Below, in pieces: positions 1-7,460 of a stretch of 64,000 nucleotides of DNA. Positions within the stretch are counted from its first letter, which is position 1; each line of letters begins with the position of its first letter. The notes under the pieces are model-generated. The model made no database searches. It saw only the letters and a list, made by a program, of their open reading frames with translations, and had not been told where the DNA came from. The position numbers and the translations under genes are program-made. Origin of the DNA: Bradyrhizobium sp. JYMT SZCCT0180. GTDB taxonomy: Bacteria; Pseudomonadota; Alphaproteobacteria; Rhizobiales; Xanthobacteraceae. The stretch spans positions 124,001 to 188,000 of the forward strand of contig NZ_JAFCLZ010000011.1 in assembly GCF_018130165.1 (NCBI RefSeq), read 5' to 3'.

Positions 1-173
1 ATCTCTGTCTCCAATCAAGCGTGAGCGTGTGACCCGCGGCGCCCAGCAGAAGCGTTTGCTTCTGCGGCCGGTTGCGGCATGCGCGCGCGAGGACGGCTCG
101 CCACACCTCACATCGGCGCGGGCCACATGGCTGCCGGCGCTGACTAGATTTTTGCGAAACAGGGGGAACTGCA

Positions 174-1025
174 ATGGCCTATCTCGTGCCTTCGGAATTC
201 GTGACCAAGATGGTCGATGCCGGAGAATCCAAGATCTTCATGTCGACGCGCGACACCGTGATTCGCGCCTATATGGCCGGCGCCATCCTGACGCTGGCGG
301 CGTGGTTCGCCGTCACGATGGGCGTCCAAACCGGCCAGCCGATCATCGGGGCGATCCTGTTTCCGGTCGGCTTCTGCATGCTCTATCTGTTCGGCTTCGA
401 CCTCTTGACCGGCGTGTTCGTGCTGTGTCCGCTGGCGCTGATCGACAAGCGTCCGGGCGTGACGCTCGGCGGCGTGCTGCGCAACTGGGGTCTGGTGTTC
501 ATCGGCAATTTCGGCGGCGCTTTCACCGTCGCGGTGATGGCGGCGATCGTCTGCACCTTCGGATTCTCCACGCCTCCCGACAAGGTCGGCGTCGCGCTCG
601 GCCATATCGGCGAGGGCCGCACCGTGGGCTACGCGGCTCACGGCATCAACGGCATGCTGACGCTGTTTGTTCGCGGCATGCTCTGCAACTGGATGGTATC
701 GGCCGGCGTCGTCGGCGCGATGATCTCGACCTCGGTCAGCGGCAAGGTGATCGCGATGTGGATGCCGATCATGCTGTTCTTCGCCATGACCTTCGAACAT
801 TCGATCGTGAACATGTTCCTGTTTCCCGCCGGCCTGCTGCTCGGCGGCAAGTTCACGATCATTGACTACCTGGTCTGGAACGAGATCCCGACCGTGGTCG
901 GAAATCTCGTCGGCGGTCTCGCGTTCACCGGCCTGACGCTCTACACCACCCACGTCAAGACCGCGCCGAAGCGCGCGGTGGGGTTGACCGAGCAGGCCCC
1001 ATCAGCGCGTTCACGCGCGTCTTAG
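174..1025 (+). CDS. Formate/nitrite transporter (FNT) family channel
   Basis: A 283-residue polytopic inner-membrane protein of the FocA/NirC family, which move formate, nitrite or hydrosulfide as small anions or acids. About six hydrophobic segments are visible from residue 36 to 255. The family feature of a conserved Asn within a membrane loop appears as FEHSIVNMF near residue 208, and the half-helix region GFDLLTGVF lies near residue 82. The ATG follows a GGGGGA ribosome binding site. The next gene is a fused phosphatase/kinase; FNT channels next to such kinases occur in alphaproteobacterial nitrate/nitrite assimilation loci, so nitrite is the likeliest substrate. That choice is inference: no nitrite reductase lies within the window, though it could be upstream. 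Confidence 0.9.
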   Translation: MAYLVPSEFVTKMVDAGESKIFMSTRDTVIRAYMAGAILTLAAWFAVTMGVQTGQPIIGAILFPVGFCMLYLFGFDLLTGVFVLCPLALIDKRPGVTLGGVLRNWGLVFIGNFGGAFTVAVMAAIVCTFGFSTPPDKVGVALGHIGEGRTVGYAAHGINGMLTLFVRGMLCNWMVSAGVVGAMISTSVSGKVIAMWMPIMLFFAMTFEHSIVNMFLFPAGLLLGGKFTIIDYLVWNEIPTVVGNLVGGLAFTGLTLYTTHVKTAPKRAVGLTEQAPSARSRAS

Positions 1026-1031
1026 ACACGC

Positions 1032-1069
1032 AATGGGTCTCAACTCTCAGGGGTTGAGACCCCCATTTT
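1032..1069 (+). terminator. Hairpin between FNT gene and kinase/phosphatase gene
   Basis: GGGTCTCAAC (1035-1044) pairs with GTTGAGACCC (1053-1062) over a 10-bp stem, and the right arm runs into ATTTTC. It starts 6 bases after the FNT stop and ends about 16 bases before the ATG of the next gene. It could terminate or attenuate the FNT transcript, or sit as a processing hairpin inside an operon. The T run is short. Confidence 0.55.
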
Positions 1070-1084
1070 CCTTTGACGGGACAG

Positions 1085-2824
1085 ATGCCACGTGAACTGA
1101 AAATATCGGTCGGGCAATATTCTGACAAAGGTCGCAAGGAGACCAATCAGGATTTTCACGGCGTCCTGATTCCGGCCGAGCCGCTATTGAGCCTCAAGGG
1201 CATCGCCGTCGTGCTGGCGGACGGCATCTCGAGCAGCAATGTCAGCCGCATCGCCGCTGAATCCGCCGTCAAGGGCTTTTTGACCGACTATTACTGCACC
1301 TCGGAATCCTGGTCGGTGCGAACCTCTGCCCAGCGCGTGCTGGAAGCGACCAATTCCTGGCTGCATTCGCAAACGCGAAGAAGCCAGTATTCCTACGACC
1401 GGGACCGCGGCTACGTCTGCACGTTGAGCGCCATCGTCCTCAAGTCGACCACGGCGCATCTGTTTCACGTCGGCGATTCCAGGATCTATCGCCTGTCTGG
1501 CAACTCGCTGGAGCAGCTGACCAACGACCATCGCGTCATCATTTCGTCGGAACAGTCCTATCTCGGCCGCGCGCTCGGGGTGAATCCGCAGATCGAAATC
1601 GACTACCTGATGTCCCGGGTCGAGAAGGGCGACACCTTCGTGCTGGTGACCGACGGCGTCTACGAACATGTCAGCGACCGCCATATCGCCAGAACGGTTC
1701 GGGATAACGCCGCGGATCTCGACCAGGCGGCAAAAGCCGTCGCCGAACTCGCCTTTGAACTCGGCAGCAAGGACAATCTCACCATCCAGATCGTTCGCGT
1801 CGACGAGCTGCCCGAAAGCGCCGCCAGCGAAGTGTTCGGGCAGCCGAGAGAACTGCCGCTGCCGCCGCTATTGGAAGCGCGGCAGGTTTTCGACGGCTAC
1901 CGGATCGTCAGGGAATTGCACGGCTCTAGCCGCAGCCACATTTATCTGGCCGTCGACATCGAGAGCGAGGACGTCGTCACCCTCAAGATCCCCTCGATCG
2001 ACCTGCGCGACGACCCGGAATATCTCAAGCGGTTCATGATGGAAGAATGGGTGGCGCGGCGGATCGACAGCCCGCACGTGCTGAAGCCGTGTTTGCCGTC
2101 ACGCAAGCGCAACTTCCTCTATGTCGCGACCGAGTACATCGACGGCCAGACGCTGACGCAATGGATGATCGACAATCCCCGGCCGACGCTGGAGACGGTG
2201 CGCGGCATCGTCGAGCAGATCGCCAAGGGCCTGCGCGCCTTTCACCGCAAGGAGATGCTGCATCAGGACCTGCGGCCCGACAACATCATGATCGACAGGA
2301 CCGGAACGGTGAAGATCATCGATTTCGGCTCGACCAAGATCACCGGCGTCATCGAGGCCGCTCCATCCGGCAACCGCAACGATATTCTCGGCACCGCGCA
2401 ATACACCGCGCCGGAATACTTTCTGGGCGAGCCGGTCTCGTCGCGCTCCGACCTGTTCTCGCTCGGGGTCATCACCTATCACATGCTGACGGGAAAGCTG
2501 CCCTATGGCGCCGCAGCGGCGAAAGCCCGAACCCGTTCGCAGTTCAACAGGCTGGTCTACAGCCCGGCCTCGCATCGCGACCGCGAAGTGCCGGTATGGG
2601 TCGACGGCACGCTAGAGCGCGCGGTGCATCCGAACCCTTACAAGCGATACGACAGCCTGTCGGAATTCCTGCACGATTTGCGTCATCCCAACGCCAATTA
2701 TCTCGGCACCTCGTCAACACCGCTGATCGAGCGCAACCCGCTGCTGTTCTGGAAGAGCACGACCATCGTGCTGGCGCTGGCGGTGATCGTACTGCTGGCG
2801 ATGCAGCACGGGATGCATCGGTGA
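1085..2824 (+). CDS. Bifunctional PP2C-type phosphatase and Ser/Thr protein kinase, membrane anchored
   Basis: A 579-residue fusion. The N-terminal half (about residues 1-235) is a PP2C phosphatase with metal-binding motifs ADGIS, HVGDSRIYR, VTDGVYEHV and DNLTI. The second half (about 265-520) is a eukaryotic-like kinase with VTLKIP (ATP lysine), HQDLRPDNIM (catalytic loop), DFGSTK and APEYF. A single hydrophobic helix near the C-terminus (VLALAVIVLLAM) tethers it to the inner membrane with both enzyme domains cytoplasmic. The usual HRD is HQD, so it is a non-RD kinase, and the glycine loop (HGSSRSHIY) is degenerate. I chose ATG 1085; an in-frame TTG at 1073 would add four residues. Its position next to an FNT channel suggests control of anion uptake or nitrogen assimilation, which is inference. 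Confidence 0.93.
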   Translation: MPRELKISVGQYSDKGRKETNQDFHGVLIPAEPLLSLKGIAVVLADGISSSNVSRIAAESAVKGFLTDYYCTSESWSVRTSAQRVLEATNSWLHSQTRRSQYSYDRDRGYVCTLSAIVLKSTTAHLFHVGDSRIYRLSGNSLEQLTNDHRVIISSEQSYLGRALGVNPQIEIDYLMSRVEKGDTFVLVTDGVYEHVSDRHIARTVRDNAADLDQAAKAVAELAFELGSKDNLTIQIVRVDELPESAASEVFGQPRELPLPPLLEARQVFDGYRIVRELHGSSRSHIYLAVDIESEDVVTLKIPSIDLRDDPEYLKRFMMEEWVARRIDSPHVLKPCLPSRKRNFLYVATEYIDGQTLTQWMIDNPRPTLETVRGIVEQIAKGLRAFHRKEMLHQDLRPDNIMIDRTGTVKIIDFGSTKITGVIEAAPSGNRNDILGTAQYTAPEYFLGEPVSSRSDLFSLGVITYHMLTGKLPYGAAAAKARTRSQFNRLVYSPASHRDREVPVWVDGTLERAVHPNPYKRYDSLSEFLHDLRHPNANYLGTSSTPLIERNPLLFWKSTTIVLALAVIVLLAMQHGMHR

Positions 2825-2846
2825 TGCGGACTGCGTGACTCAAGTT

Positions 2847-2939
2847 CCGTCATGGCCGGGCTTGTCCCGGCCATCCACGTCTTTCTTCCTATTAGGCAGC
2901 AAAGACGTGGATGCCCGGCACAAGGCCGGGCATGACGGA
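2847..2939. repeat. Intergenic palindromic repeat, family A (GTCATG-CCGGGC type)
   Basis: Two inverted arms, CCGTCATGGCCGGGCTTG and a complementary CCGGGCATGACGG end, enclose shorter inner palindromes (ACGTCTT/AAGACGT). The element fills the gap between two genes. A second full copy lies at 30580-30670 and half copies at 49914-49941 and 60318-60343. Confidence 0.85.
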
Positions 2940-2947
2940 GCTAGAGG

Positions 2948-3739
2948 CTAATTCCCCACCACAATCGGGTCCATTCCGCTCTTGACGATCTCCGGCCGCG
3001 CCGCGGGCGAGGCGAGGAATTGGATCAGCGCCTTGGCGGCGTCGGGCTCTTTGGAGACGCTGGCAATCGCGGCGGAGAACACCGTGATCTTCTGTAATTC
3101 GTCGGGCAGGGGACCGACGATCTCGATACCTTCGACCGGCCGCAGCTCGCTGATCTGCTGGAAGCCGATCTCGGCGTTGCCGTGCGCGACGATTTCGCCG
3201 ACCGGGGTCGCCGGAATTTTTCGCGCCTTGTCCTTCATGGCGTCCCTGATGCCGAGCTTGTCGAACATCTCGGTCGAGACATAGACGCCGCTGGCGCTGT
3301 CGGAATAGGCGATGGTCTTGGCGGCCAGCAGCACGCGCTTGACCGCGTCCGCGTTGCTGATGTCCGGCTTCGGCGCGCCTGCCTTCACCGCAACCCCGAT
3401 CGGCGATTTGACAAGGTCGATCTTGCTTTCCGCAATCACCTTGCCCTGCTTGGCGAGATCGTCGATCGCATAGCCGACCATGATCAGGACGTCTGCGGCC
3501 TCGCCGCGCTCCAGCCGCACCGGAATAGCATTCGCCGTCGTGCCCATCGACGGACCGTAGGCGGTCAGCACCTTGTGGCCGGTGGCGCGCTCGAATTCAG
3601 GGACCAGTGCCTTATAGGCGGCCGCCAATCCGCCGGAGATCATGACGCGAACCTCGGCGGCGGAGGCGGCGCCTGAAAACGCGAATGCGGCAACGAAGCC
3701 GAGTGCGAGTGCGCGGAAGTTAGCTGAATTCAGCCGCAT
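2948..3739 (-). CDS. ModA-like periplasmic substrate-binding protein
   Basis: A 263-residue exported binding protein. A clear signal peptide (hydrophobic LALGFVAAFAFSG, cleavage after ASAA) precedes a mature domain that begins EVRVMISGGLAAAYKAL, the two-lobe fold of molybdate/sulfate-type ABC receptors. The ATG at 3739 has a GGGAGG ribosome binding site; an upstream in-frame start would add 20 residues ahead of the signal peptide and is less likely. No ABC permease or ATPase lies nearby, so it is an orphan receptor. The ligand is not determinable here: molybdate, tungstate or another oxyanion, or an unrelated small ligand, are all possible. Confidence 0.85.
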   Translation of the reverse strand: MRLNSANFRALALGFVAAFAFSGAASAAEVRVMISGGLAAAYKALVPEFERATGHKVLTAYGPSMGTTANAIPVRLERGEAADVLIMVGYAIDDLAKQGKVIAESKIDLVKSPIGVAVKAGAPKPDISNADAVKRVLLAAKTIAYSDSASGVYVSTEMFDKLGIRDAMKDKARKIPATPVGEIVAHGNAEIGFQQISELRPVEGIEIVGPLPDELQKITVFSAAIASVSKEPDAAKALIQFLASPAARPEIVKSGMDPIVVGN

Positions 3740-3830
3740 GGTTATTCCTCCCGGGGCGCTTCTTGAGCGGACGTCCTTGCCAGGGATGTTAGCGCGCAAA
3801 GAGCGAAGCGGCTACCTCAAATGGCCGTCC

Positions 3831-3908
3831 CGTCATTGCGAGCGAAGCGAAGCAATCCATGCTTCGTCTTGCCGAGCCATGGATTGCTTCGCTGGGCTCG
3901 CAATGACG
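3831..3908. repeat. Intergenic palindromic repeat, family B (GTCATTGCGAGC type)
   Basis: CGTCATTGCGAGC at the left is the reverse complement of GCTCGCAATGACG at the right, with inner arms AAGCAATCCATG/CATGGATTGCTT. Other copies are at 34035-34115 and 62309-62396. It lies in the divergent gap between the binding-protein gene and the cupin gene. Confidence 0.85.
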
Positions 3909-4035
3909 CCGGAGGGCCCAAACAGCACACCCTCACTGGTTGCACGTTACGCCTAAGGTCTAGTTCCACGGGCTTGCCTGCTTCGGCACAAATAGTCCTG
4001 ACGACAACGAAAACCAAAACAGGCGGAGGATGCAG

Positions 4036-4773
4036 ATGGGCAGGCCCTCGTGGCGCTGGTGGACACGAAACAAGGACAAATCCGCAAGCGAGAGGACGTC
4101 CCCGTCCGAAGAGTTTGCAGGCGGGGATCGGCGCCAGCTGTTGCAAGCCCTTTCCGCGATCGCCGGCAGCGGCGCGCTGGCTGTGATGTCGCAACCCGCC
4201 GAAGCGAAAGACTCGAGCGAACTGCCGCCTCCCAAGCGGGCGCTGACCGGCCGCGATGCGGCCGGCAAGTCGGTGTTCAAGTCCTTTGACGTTACGTCCA
4301 AGGTCGTGGAGATCGATAGCAATCCGGGGCTGACATTCTACGAGCTCTACATGACCGAAGGTGTGCCGCAGCTCACCGGCCTCGAGCCGGACCCGATGCT
4401 CAAGGGCACAATAGGTTTTCCCGGCCCGGGCGGCACGATGTTCCGCCTGATCTCGTATCCGCCGAGGCGGCCCGAGGGCTACAAGCCGCCGGCCGGCGTC
4501 ACGTTCGAAAGCGGGCTGAAGGAATTGTCCGACAAGCTCCCCGGCATGGGTGACGTTTTCGACCGCAGCGCGCCGGGCATGCATACGTCCGATACCATCG
4601 ACTACGGCGTCGTGGTTCGCGGCGAGATGACGCTTGAGCTGGATGACGGCCAGAAGGTCCATCTGCGCCAGGGCGATTGCATCGTGCAGAACGGCACAAG
4701 GCATCGCTGGCGCAACCCGCTATCGGAGCCCTGTCTGATGGCCTTCATCTCGATCGGCGGCAAGCGCGCCTAG
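4036..4773 (+). CDS. Cupin-domain protein with probable N-terminal export region
   Basis: A 245-residue protein. Residues about 1-60 contain a twin arginine (GDRRQLLQAL) followed by a hydrophobic stretch ending in SQPAEA, like a long Tat-type leader. The C-terminal third (about 175-240) is a cupin: TIDYGVVVRGEMTLELD, then LRQGDCIVQNGTRHRW, a single beta-barrel metal-binding fold. ATG 4036 has GGCGGAGG six bases upstream; ATG 4030 abuts that site and is less likely. Cupins of this layout are often aromatic or sugar-acid binding or ring-modifying enzymes, but nothing fixes the substrate. It stands alone between a repeat and a terminator. Confidence 0.75.
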   Translation: MGRPSWRWWTRNKDKSASERTSPSEEFAGGDRRQLLQALSAIAGSGALAVMSQPAEAKDSSELPPPKRALTGRDAAGKSVFKSFDVTSKVVEIDSNPGLTFYELYMTEGVPQLTGLEPDPMLKGTIGFPGPGGTMFRLISYPPRRPEGYKPPAGVTFESGLKELSDKLPGMGDVFDRSAPGMHTSDTIDYGVVVRGEMTLELDDGQKVHLRQGDCIVQNGTRHRWRNPLSEPCLMAFISIGGKRA

Positions 4774-4900
4774 GACTTGCGCTGCTAACGACGCGACTGC
4801 CTTCGCAGATCGGGACACCGTATTTGCCCGGAATCCACAATAGAACGGTTCTGCGGTATCAAACTGCCAGGCAGGATTTCATACTTAAAAATTTTAACGA

Positions 4901-4935
4901 GGCCGCTGACATCACTCAGCGGCCTTTTAATTTTT
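4901..4935 (+). terminator. Rho-independent terminator
   Basis: GGCCGCTGA (4901-4909) pairs with TCAGCGGCC (4916-4924), followed by TTTTAATTTTT. It is a strong plus-strand terminator 128 bases past the cupin stop. It may end that mRNA, or a short independent transcript from 4774-4900. Confidence 0.8.
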
Positions 4936-4987
4936 GGAACTCGTGACACGAGGCAGGTTCCAGCGGCGCAACCACCGCTGCACCGCA

Positions 4988-6280
4988 TTATTTCACCTTG
5001 TCCTGCGACACATCCATGATCATGCGCGCCGACAGGTAAAGCCGCGGCACGATGGTCTCCAGCTTGACGTATTCGGCGTCGTTGGAGTGGGCGCCAAAGC
5101 CGCTGAGCCCAAAGCCCTCGATGACGGGGGCCTTGGTCTTCAGCGCGGCAAACGCGGCGTCGGTGCCGCCGCCTGAGGCGACGTCGATTACCTTCAAGGG
5201 CAGCCCGAGTTCCTCGTAGATGGCGGTGCCGTGGGCGGCCAGGCGGCGCGAGGCGGGGGTTGCTTCCAGCGGCGGGCGGCGCATCTCGAACTTCAGCTGC
5301 ACCTTGGCGTCGGGGATCCGCTGGGTCTTGATGCGTTGCTGCAGCGTGGCCTCCAGCTCGGCGAAGTCAGACACCTTCAGCGCCCGTGCGTCGCCTTGCG
5401 CGGTAGCCTGCGCCGGGATCACGTTGCGGTTGGTGCCGGACTGCGAGACGGTCCAGTTCAGGGACAGGCCCTGTTCGCGCCGCGACAGGTCGCTCAATTG
5501 CAGCATCTGGTGTGACAGCTCGTACAGCGCGTTGACGCCCTTTTCCGGCGCCGCGCCGGCGTGCGAGGCCTTGCCGTCCACCGTCAGGTACGCCGCGCCG
5601 ATGCCGCTGGTGGCCAGGCGCAAATTGCCGTCCATTCCGCCGCCCTCATAGGAGAACACCGCGTCCTGCTCGCCCGCCATGCGGGTGATGGTGCTGCGCG
5701 AGCCTGGTGAGCTGATCTCCTCGTCGCCGTTGATCAGCACGGTCAGCATGCCGTAATCCGTAAACTTCAATTTTTGCAGCATCGCCACCGCGTGCAGGAT
5801 CAGTGCGATGCCCTGCTTGTCGTCGCCGACGGCGAGGCCATAGGCGCGGTCGCCGTCGATGCGGAAGGGTTGGTCCTTCAGCATGCCTTTCAGATAGACG
5901 GTGTCCATGTGGGCGATCAGCATGATCTTCCTGGTTCCCGTCCCCTTGAACTCCGCATGGACCATGGAACCCGGCTTCGGCGGCGTGTCGTCCATCCGGT
6001 AGACGTCGGTGGGCTCGATGATCGCGACCTTGCCGCCGAGCCTGGTCAGGCGCTCGGCGATCAACGCCGCCAGCTGCGCCAGGCCCTCGGCATCCTTGCT
6101 GCCGGACTCGATGTTGACGAGGTCACGCAGCGTGTCGAGCAGCGGGGCCTTTTCCTGCTGCGCCAGCTCGTGGATGCTGGCCACCGGCGCGGCCGGTGCG
6201 GGCAGGGGCGACAGGGCCAGGGTGCAGGCGGCGATACAGGCCAGTGGGAAACGCAGAGGGAACCGGGCGGGACGCGACAT
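4988..6280 (-). CDS. Exported M20-family metallopeptidase (glutamate carboxypeptidase-like)
   Basis: A 430-residue periplasmic peptidase resembling Pseudomonas carboxypeptidase G2, which removes C-terminal glutamate from peptides and folates. A signal peptide occupies about residues 1-30 (LACIAACTLALSPLPAPAA). The M20 zinc ligands and catalytic residues are in place: HMDTVY near 124, GDDKQG near 152 (bridging Asp), GDEE near 186 (catalytic Glu and ligand), and a C-terminal GFGAHSNDAEY. A lid/dimerisation domain lies between about 225 and 335. ATG 6280 begins the signal peptide; longer starts would add 19 non-signal residues. It is transcribed alone, divergent from the NTF2-like gene. Exact substrate is uncertain. 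Confidence 0.88.
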   Translation of the reverse strand: MSRPARFPLRFPLACIAACTLALSPLPAPAAPVASIHELAQQEKAPLLDTLRDLVNIESGSKDAEGLAQLAALIAERLTRLGGKVAIIEPTDVYRMDDTPPKPGSMVHAEFKGTGTRKIMLIAHMDTVYLKGMLKDQPFRIDGDRAYGLAVGDDKQGIALILHAVAMLQKLKFTDYGMLTVLINGDEEISSPGSRSTITRMAGEQDAVFSYEGGGMDGNLRLATSGIGAAYLTVDGKASHAGAAPEKGVNALYELSHQMLQLSDLSRREQGLSLNWTVSQSGTNRNVIPAQATAQGDARALKVSDFAELEATLQQRIKTQRIPDAKVQLKFEMRRPPLEATPASRRLAAHGTAIYEELGLPLKVIDVASGGGTDAAFAALKTKAPVIEGFGLSGFGAHSNDAEYVKLETIVPRLYLSARMIMDVSQDKVK

Positions 6281-6445
6281 GGCGAGCCTTTCGAATGATC
6301 TGACCATACTGATTGTTCGTAGCGTGGCTCTACCCACCCTACGGTCCTTGTTTCAAGCATTCGAGCGAGGCGTTCTGGAGTCTACAGCTAAATGAATGCG
6401 ATGGTTTCGGAAAATAATAGCCGGAAGCACAGGTAGGAGATTGCG

Positions 6446-6823
6446 ATGGATGATCGAACCGTGCGGGCGAGGCTGGAGCGCCATTGGGATGCTTCGGACG
6501 CGAGCGATTTCGAGGCCGAACATGAAATCTACCGCGAGGATGCGGTGCTTGATTATCCGCAATCGGGCGAGCGGATTCGCGGCCGGCACAATATTCAAGA
6601 GAGCCGGACCGTCCAGCCGAACAAGAAACATTTTGCGGTGCGGCGAATGATCGGCAGCAGCGATCTCTGGATCACTGAATTCGTACTTACCTATGACGGC
6701 ATACCGTCTTACGCCGTGAGCATCATGGAGTTCCGCGAAGGATTGGTGGCCCACGAAACGCAATATTTCGCCGATCGTTTTGACCCTGCAGCCTCGCGTA
6801 CGCATCTTGTTGAGCGAGTCTAG
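6446..6823 (+). CDS. NTF2-like (SnoaL-type) small protein
   Basis: A 125-residue single-domain protein of the nuclear-transport-factor-2 superfamily, a cone-shaped alpha+beta barrel used by polyketide cyclases, isomerases and many uncharacterised bacterial proteins. Typical features are an N-terminal helix with W14, EDAVLDYPQSGERIRGR (family region after the first helix) and a C-terminal strand VSIMEFREGLVAHETQYFAD. The ATG has a GTAGGAG ribosome binding site. No neighbour points to a substrate. Confidence 0.82.
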   Translation: MDDRTVRARLERHWDASDASDFEAEHEIYREDAVLDYPQSGERIRGRHNIQESRTVQPNKKHFAVRRMIGSSDLWITEFVLTYDGIPSYAVSIMEFREGLVAHETQYFADRFDPAASRTHLVERV

Positions 6824-6830
6824 CGCGGCT

Positions 6831-6947
6831 GAGCCAACGCGTCGCGCGAATGCCCGCCCGATGACAGGCTCCACGATTTCAGGGTTTTCGCTGTGACGTA
6901 ATCCCGTATGGCACTTCGCTTGTACGGGTTACTTGCTGAGGCGCTCA
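6831..6947. repeat. Family E repeat, left copy flanking the small zinc-motif gene
   Basis: Starts GAGCCAACGCGTCGCGCG and ends TACTTGCTGAGGCGCTC. A diverged direct copy lies at 7256-7366 and a related one at 56963-57062. Shared blocks are GAGCC-ACG-GTCG, CGCCCGAT, GGTTTTCGC and ACTTGCTGAG. Confidence 0.7.
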
Positions 6948-7074
6948 CACCTGTGCGCCCCCATGCGCGTGTTTGGGGTCTCCGCAATCACACGGACGAA
7001 AATCGCTGGCCGCGTCTCATTGCCCTACATACTGTATGAGGGCTGCCAAACATGGCGGCGTGGAAGGGGTTCAA

Positions 7075-7233
7075 ATGAACGCCATGATGCAAAAGATCAA
7101 AGAGCACATTTGCGCTGCCTGCAATGGAACGGGATTCCCTGCGGTGAAGCAGCCCGTGCTGGCAACTCGCAAGATCTATCCGGCGAAGTGCGAGGCCTGT
7201 GCCGGCAAGGGAAGAATTACGGACGCCGACTGA
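7075..7233 (+). CDS. Small protein with two CxxCxGxG-type motifs
   Basis: A 52-residue protein with CAACNGTGF (residues 14-22) and CEACAGKGRI (about 40-49), the paired zinc-binding motif of DnaJ cysteine-rich domains reduced to one zinc site. There is no J domain. The ATG has GGAAGGGG upstream. Proteins of this sort are common in Bradyrhizobium-type genomes with unknown role; a small zinc-bound adaptor or redox protein is possible. The gene sits between two direct copies of repeat family E, so it may have been duplicated or moved with them. Confidence 0.7.
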   Translation: MNAMMQKIKEHICAACNGTGFPAVKQPVLATRKIYPAKCEACAGKGRITDAD

Positions 7234-7255
7234 ATTCAGCTAGCGTATCCCGGAT

Positions 7256-7366
7256 GAGCCGACGGGTCGTGCAAATGCGCGCCCGATCCGCGACATCCGG
7301 GTTTTCGCGGCGATGACGTGATCCCGTTGGCGCGTCGTAAGGCTACTTGCTGAGACCGAGGCGCTC
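7256..7366. repeat. Family E repeat, right copy
   Basis: Begins GAGCCGACGGGTCGTGC, shares CGCCCGAT, GGGTTTTCGC, GATCCCGT and ACTTGCTGAG with the left copy, and has the same orientation. It covers half of the 227-base gap before the L,D-transpeptidase stop. Confidence 0.7.
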
Positions 7367-7460
7367 GCGGGGCGGATTGAGCCGCGCCGCTAATCGGACA
7401 TCGAGAGGCTGATCAAATCGGCGCGAATGACCTGAGCCCCTGCGCCCAGCGTGCCTTGCC

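Noticed and set aside
29..953. Long frames on both strands overlapping the FNT gene
   Set aside because: The encoded proteins are Arg/His-rich without domains; the FNT frame has a ribosome binding site and clear family features.
2847..2939. Repeats considered as CRISPR-like or tRNA structure
   Set aside because: They are paired inverted arms with no regular spacer array and no cloverleaf or anticodon arm.
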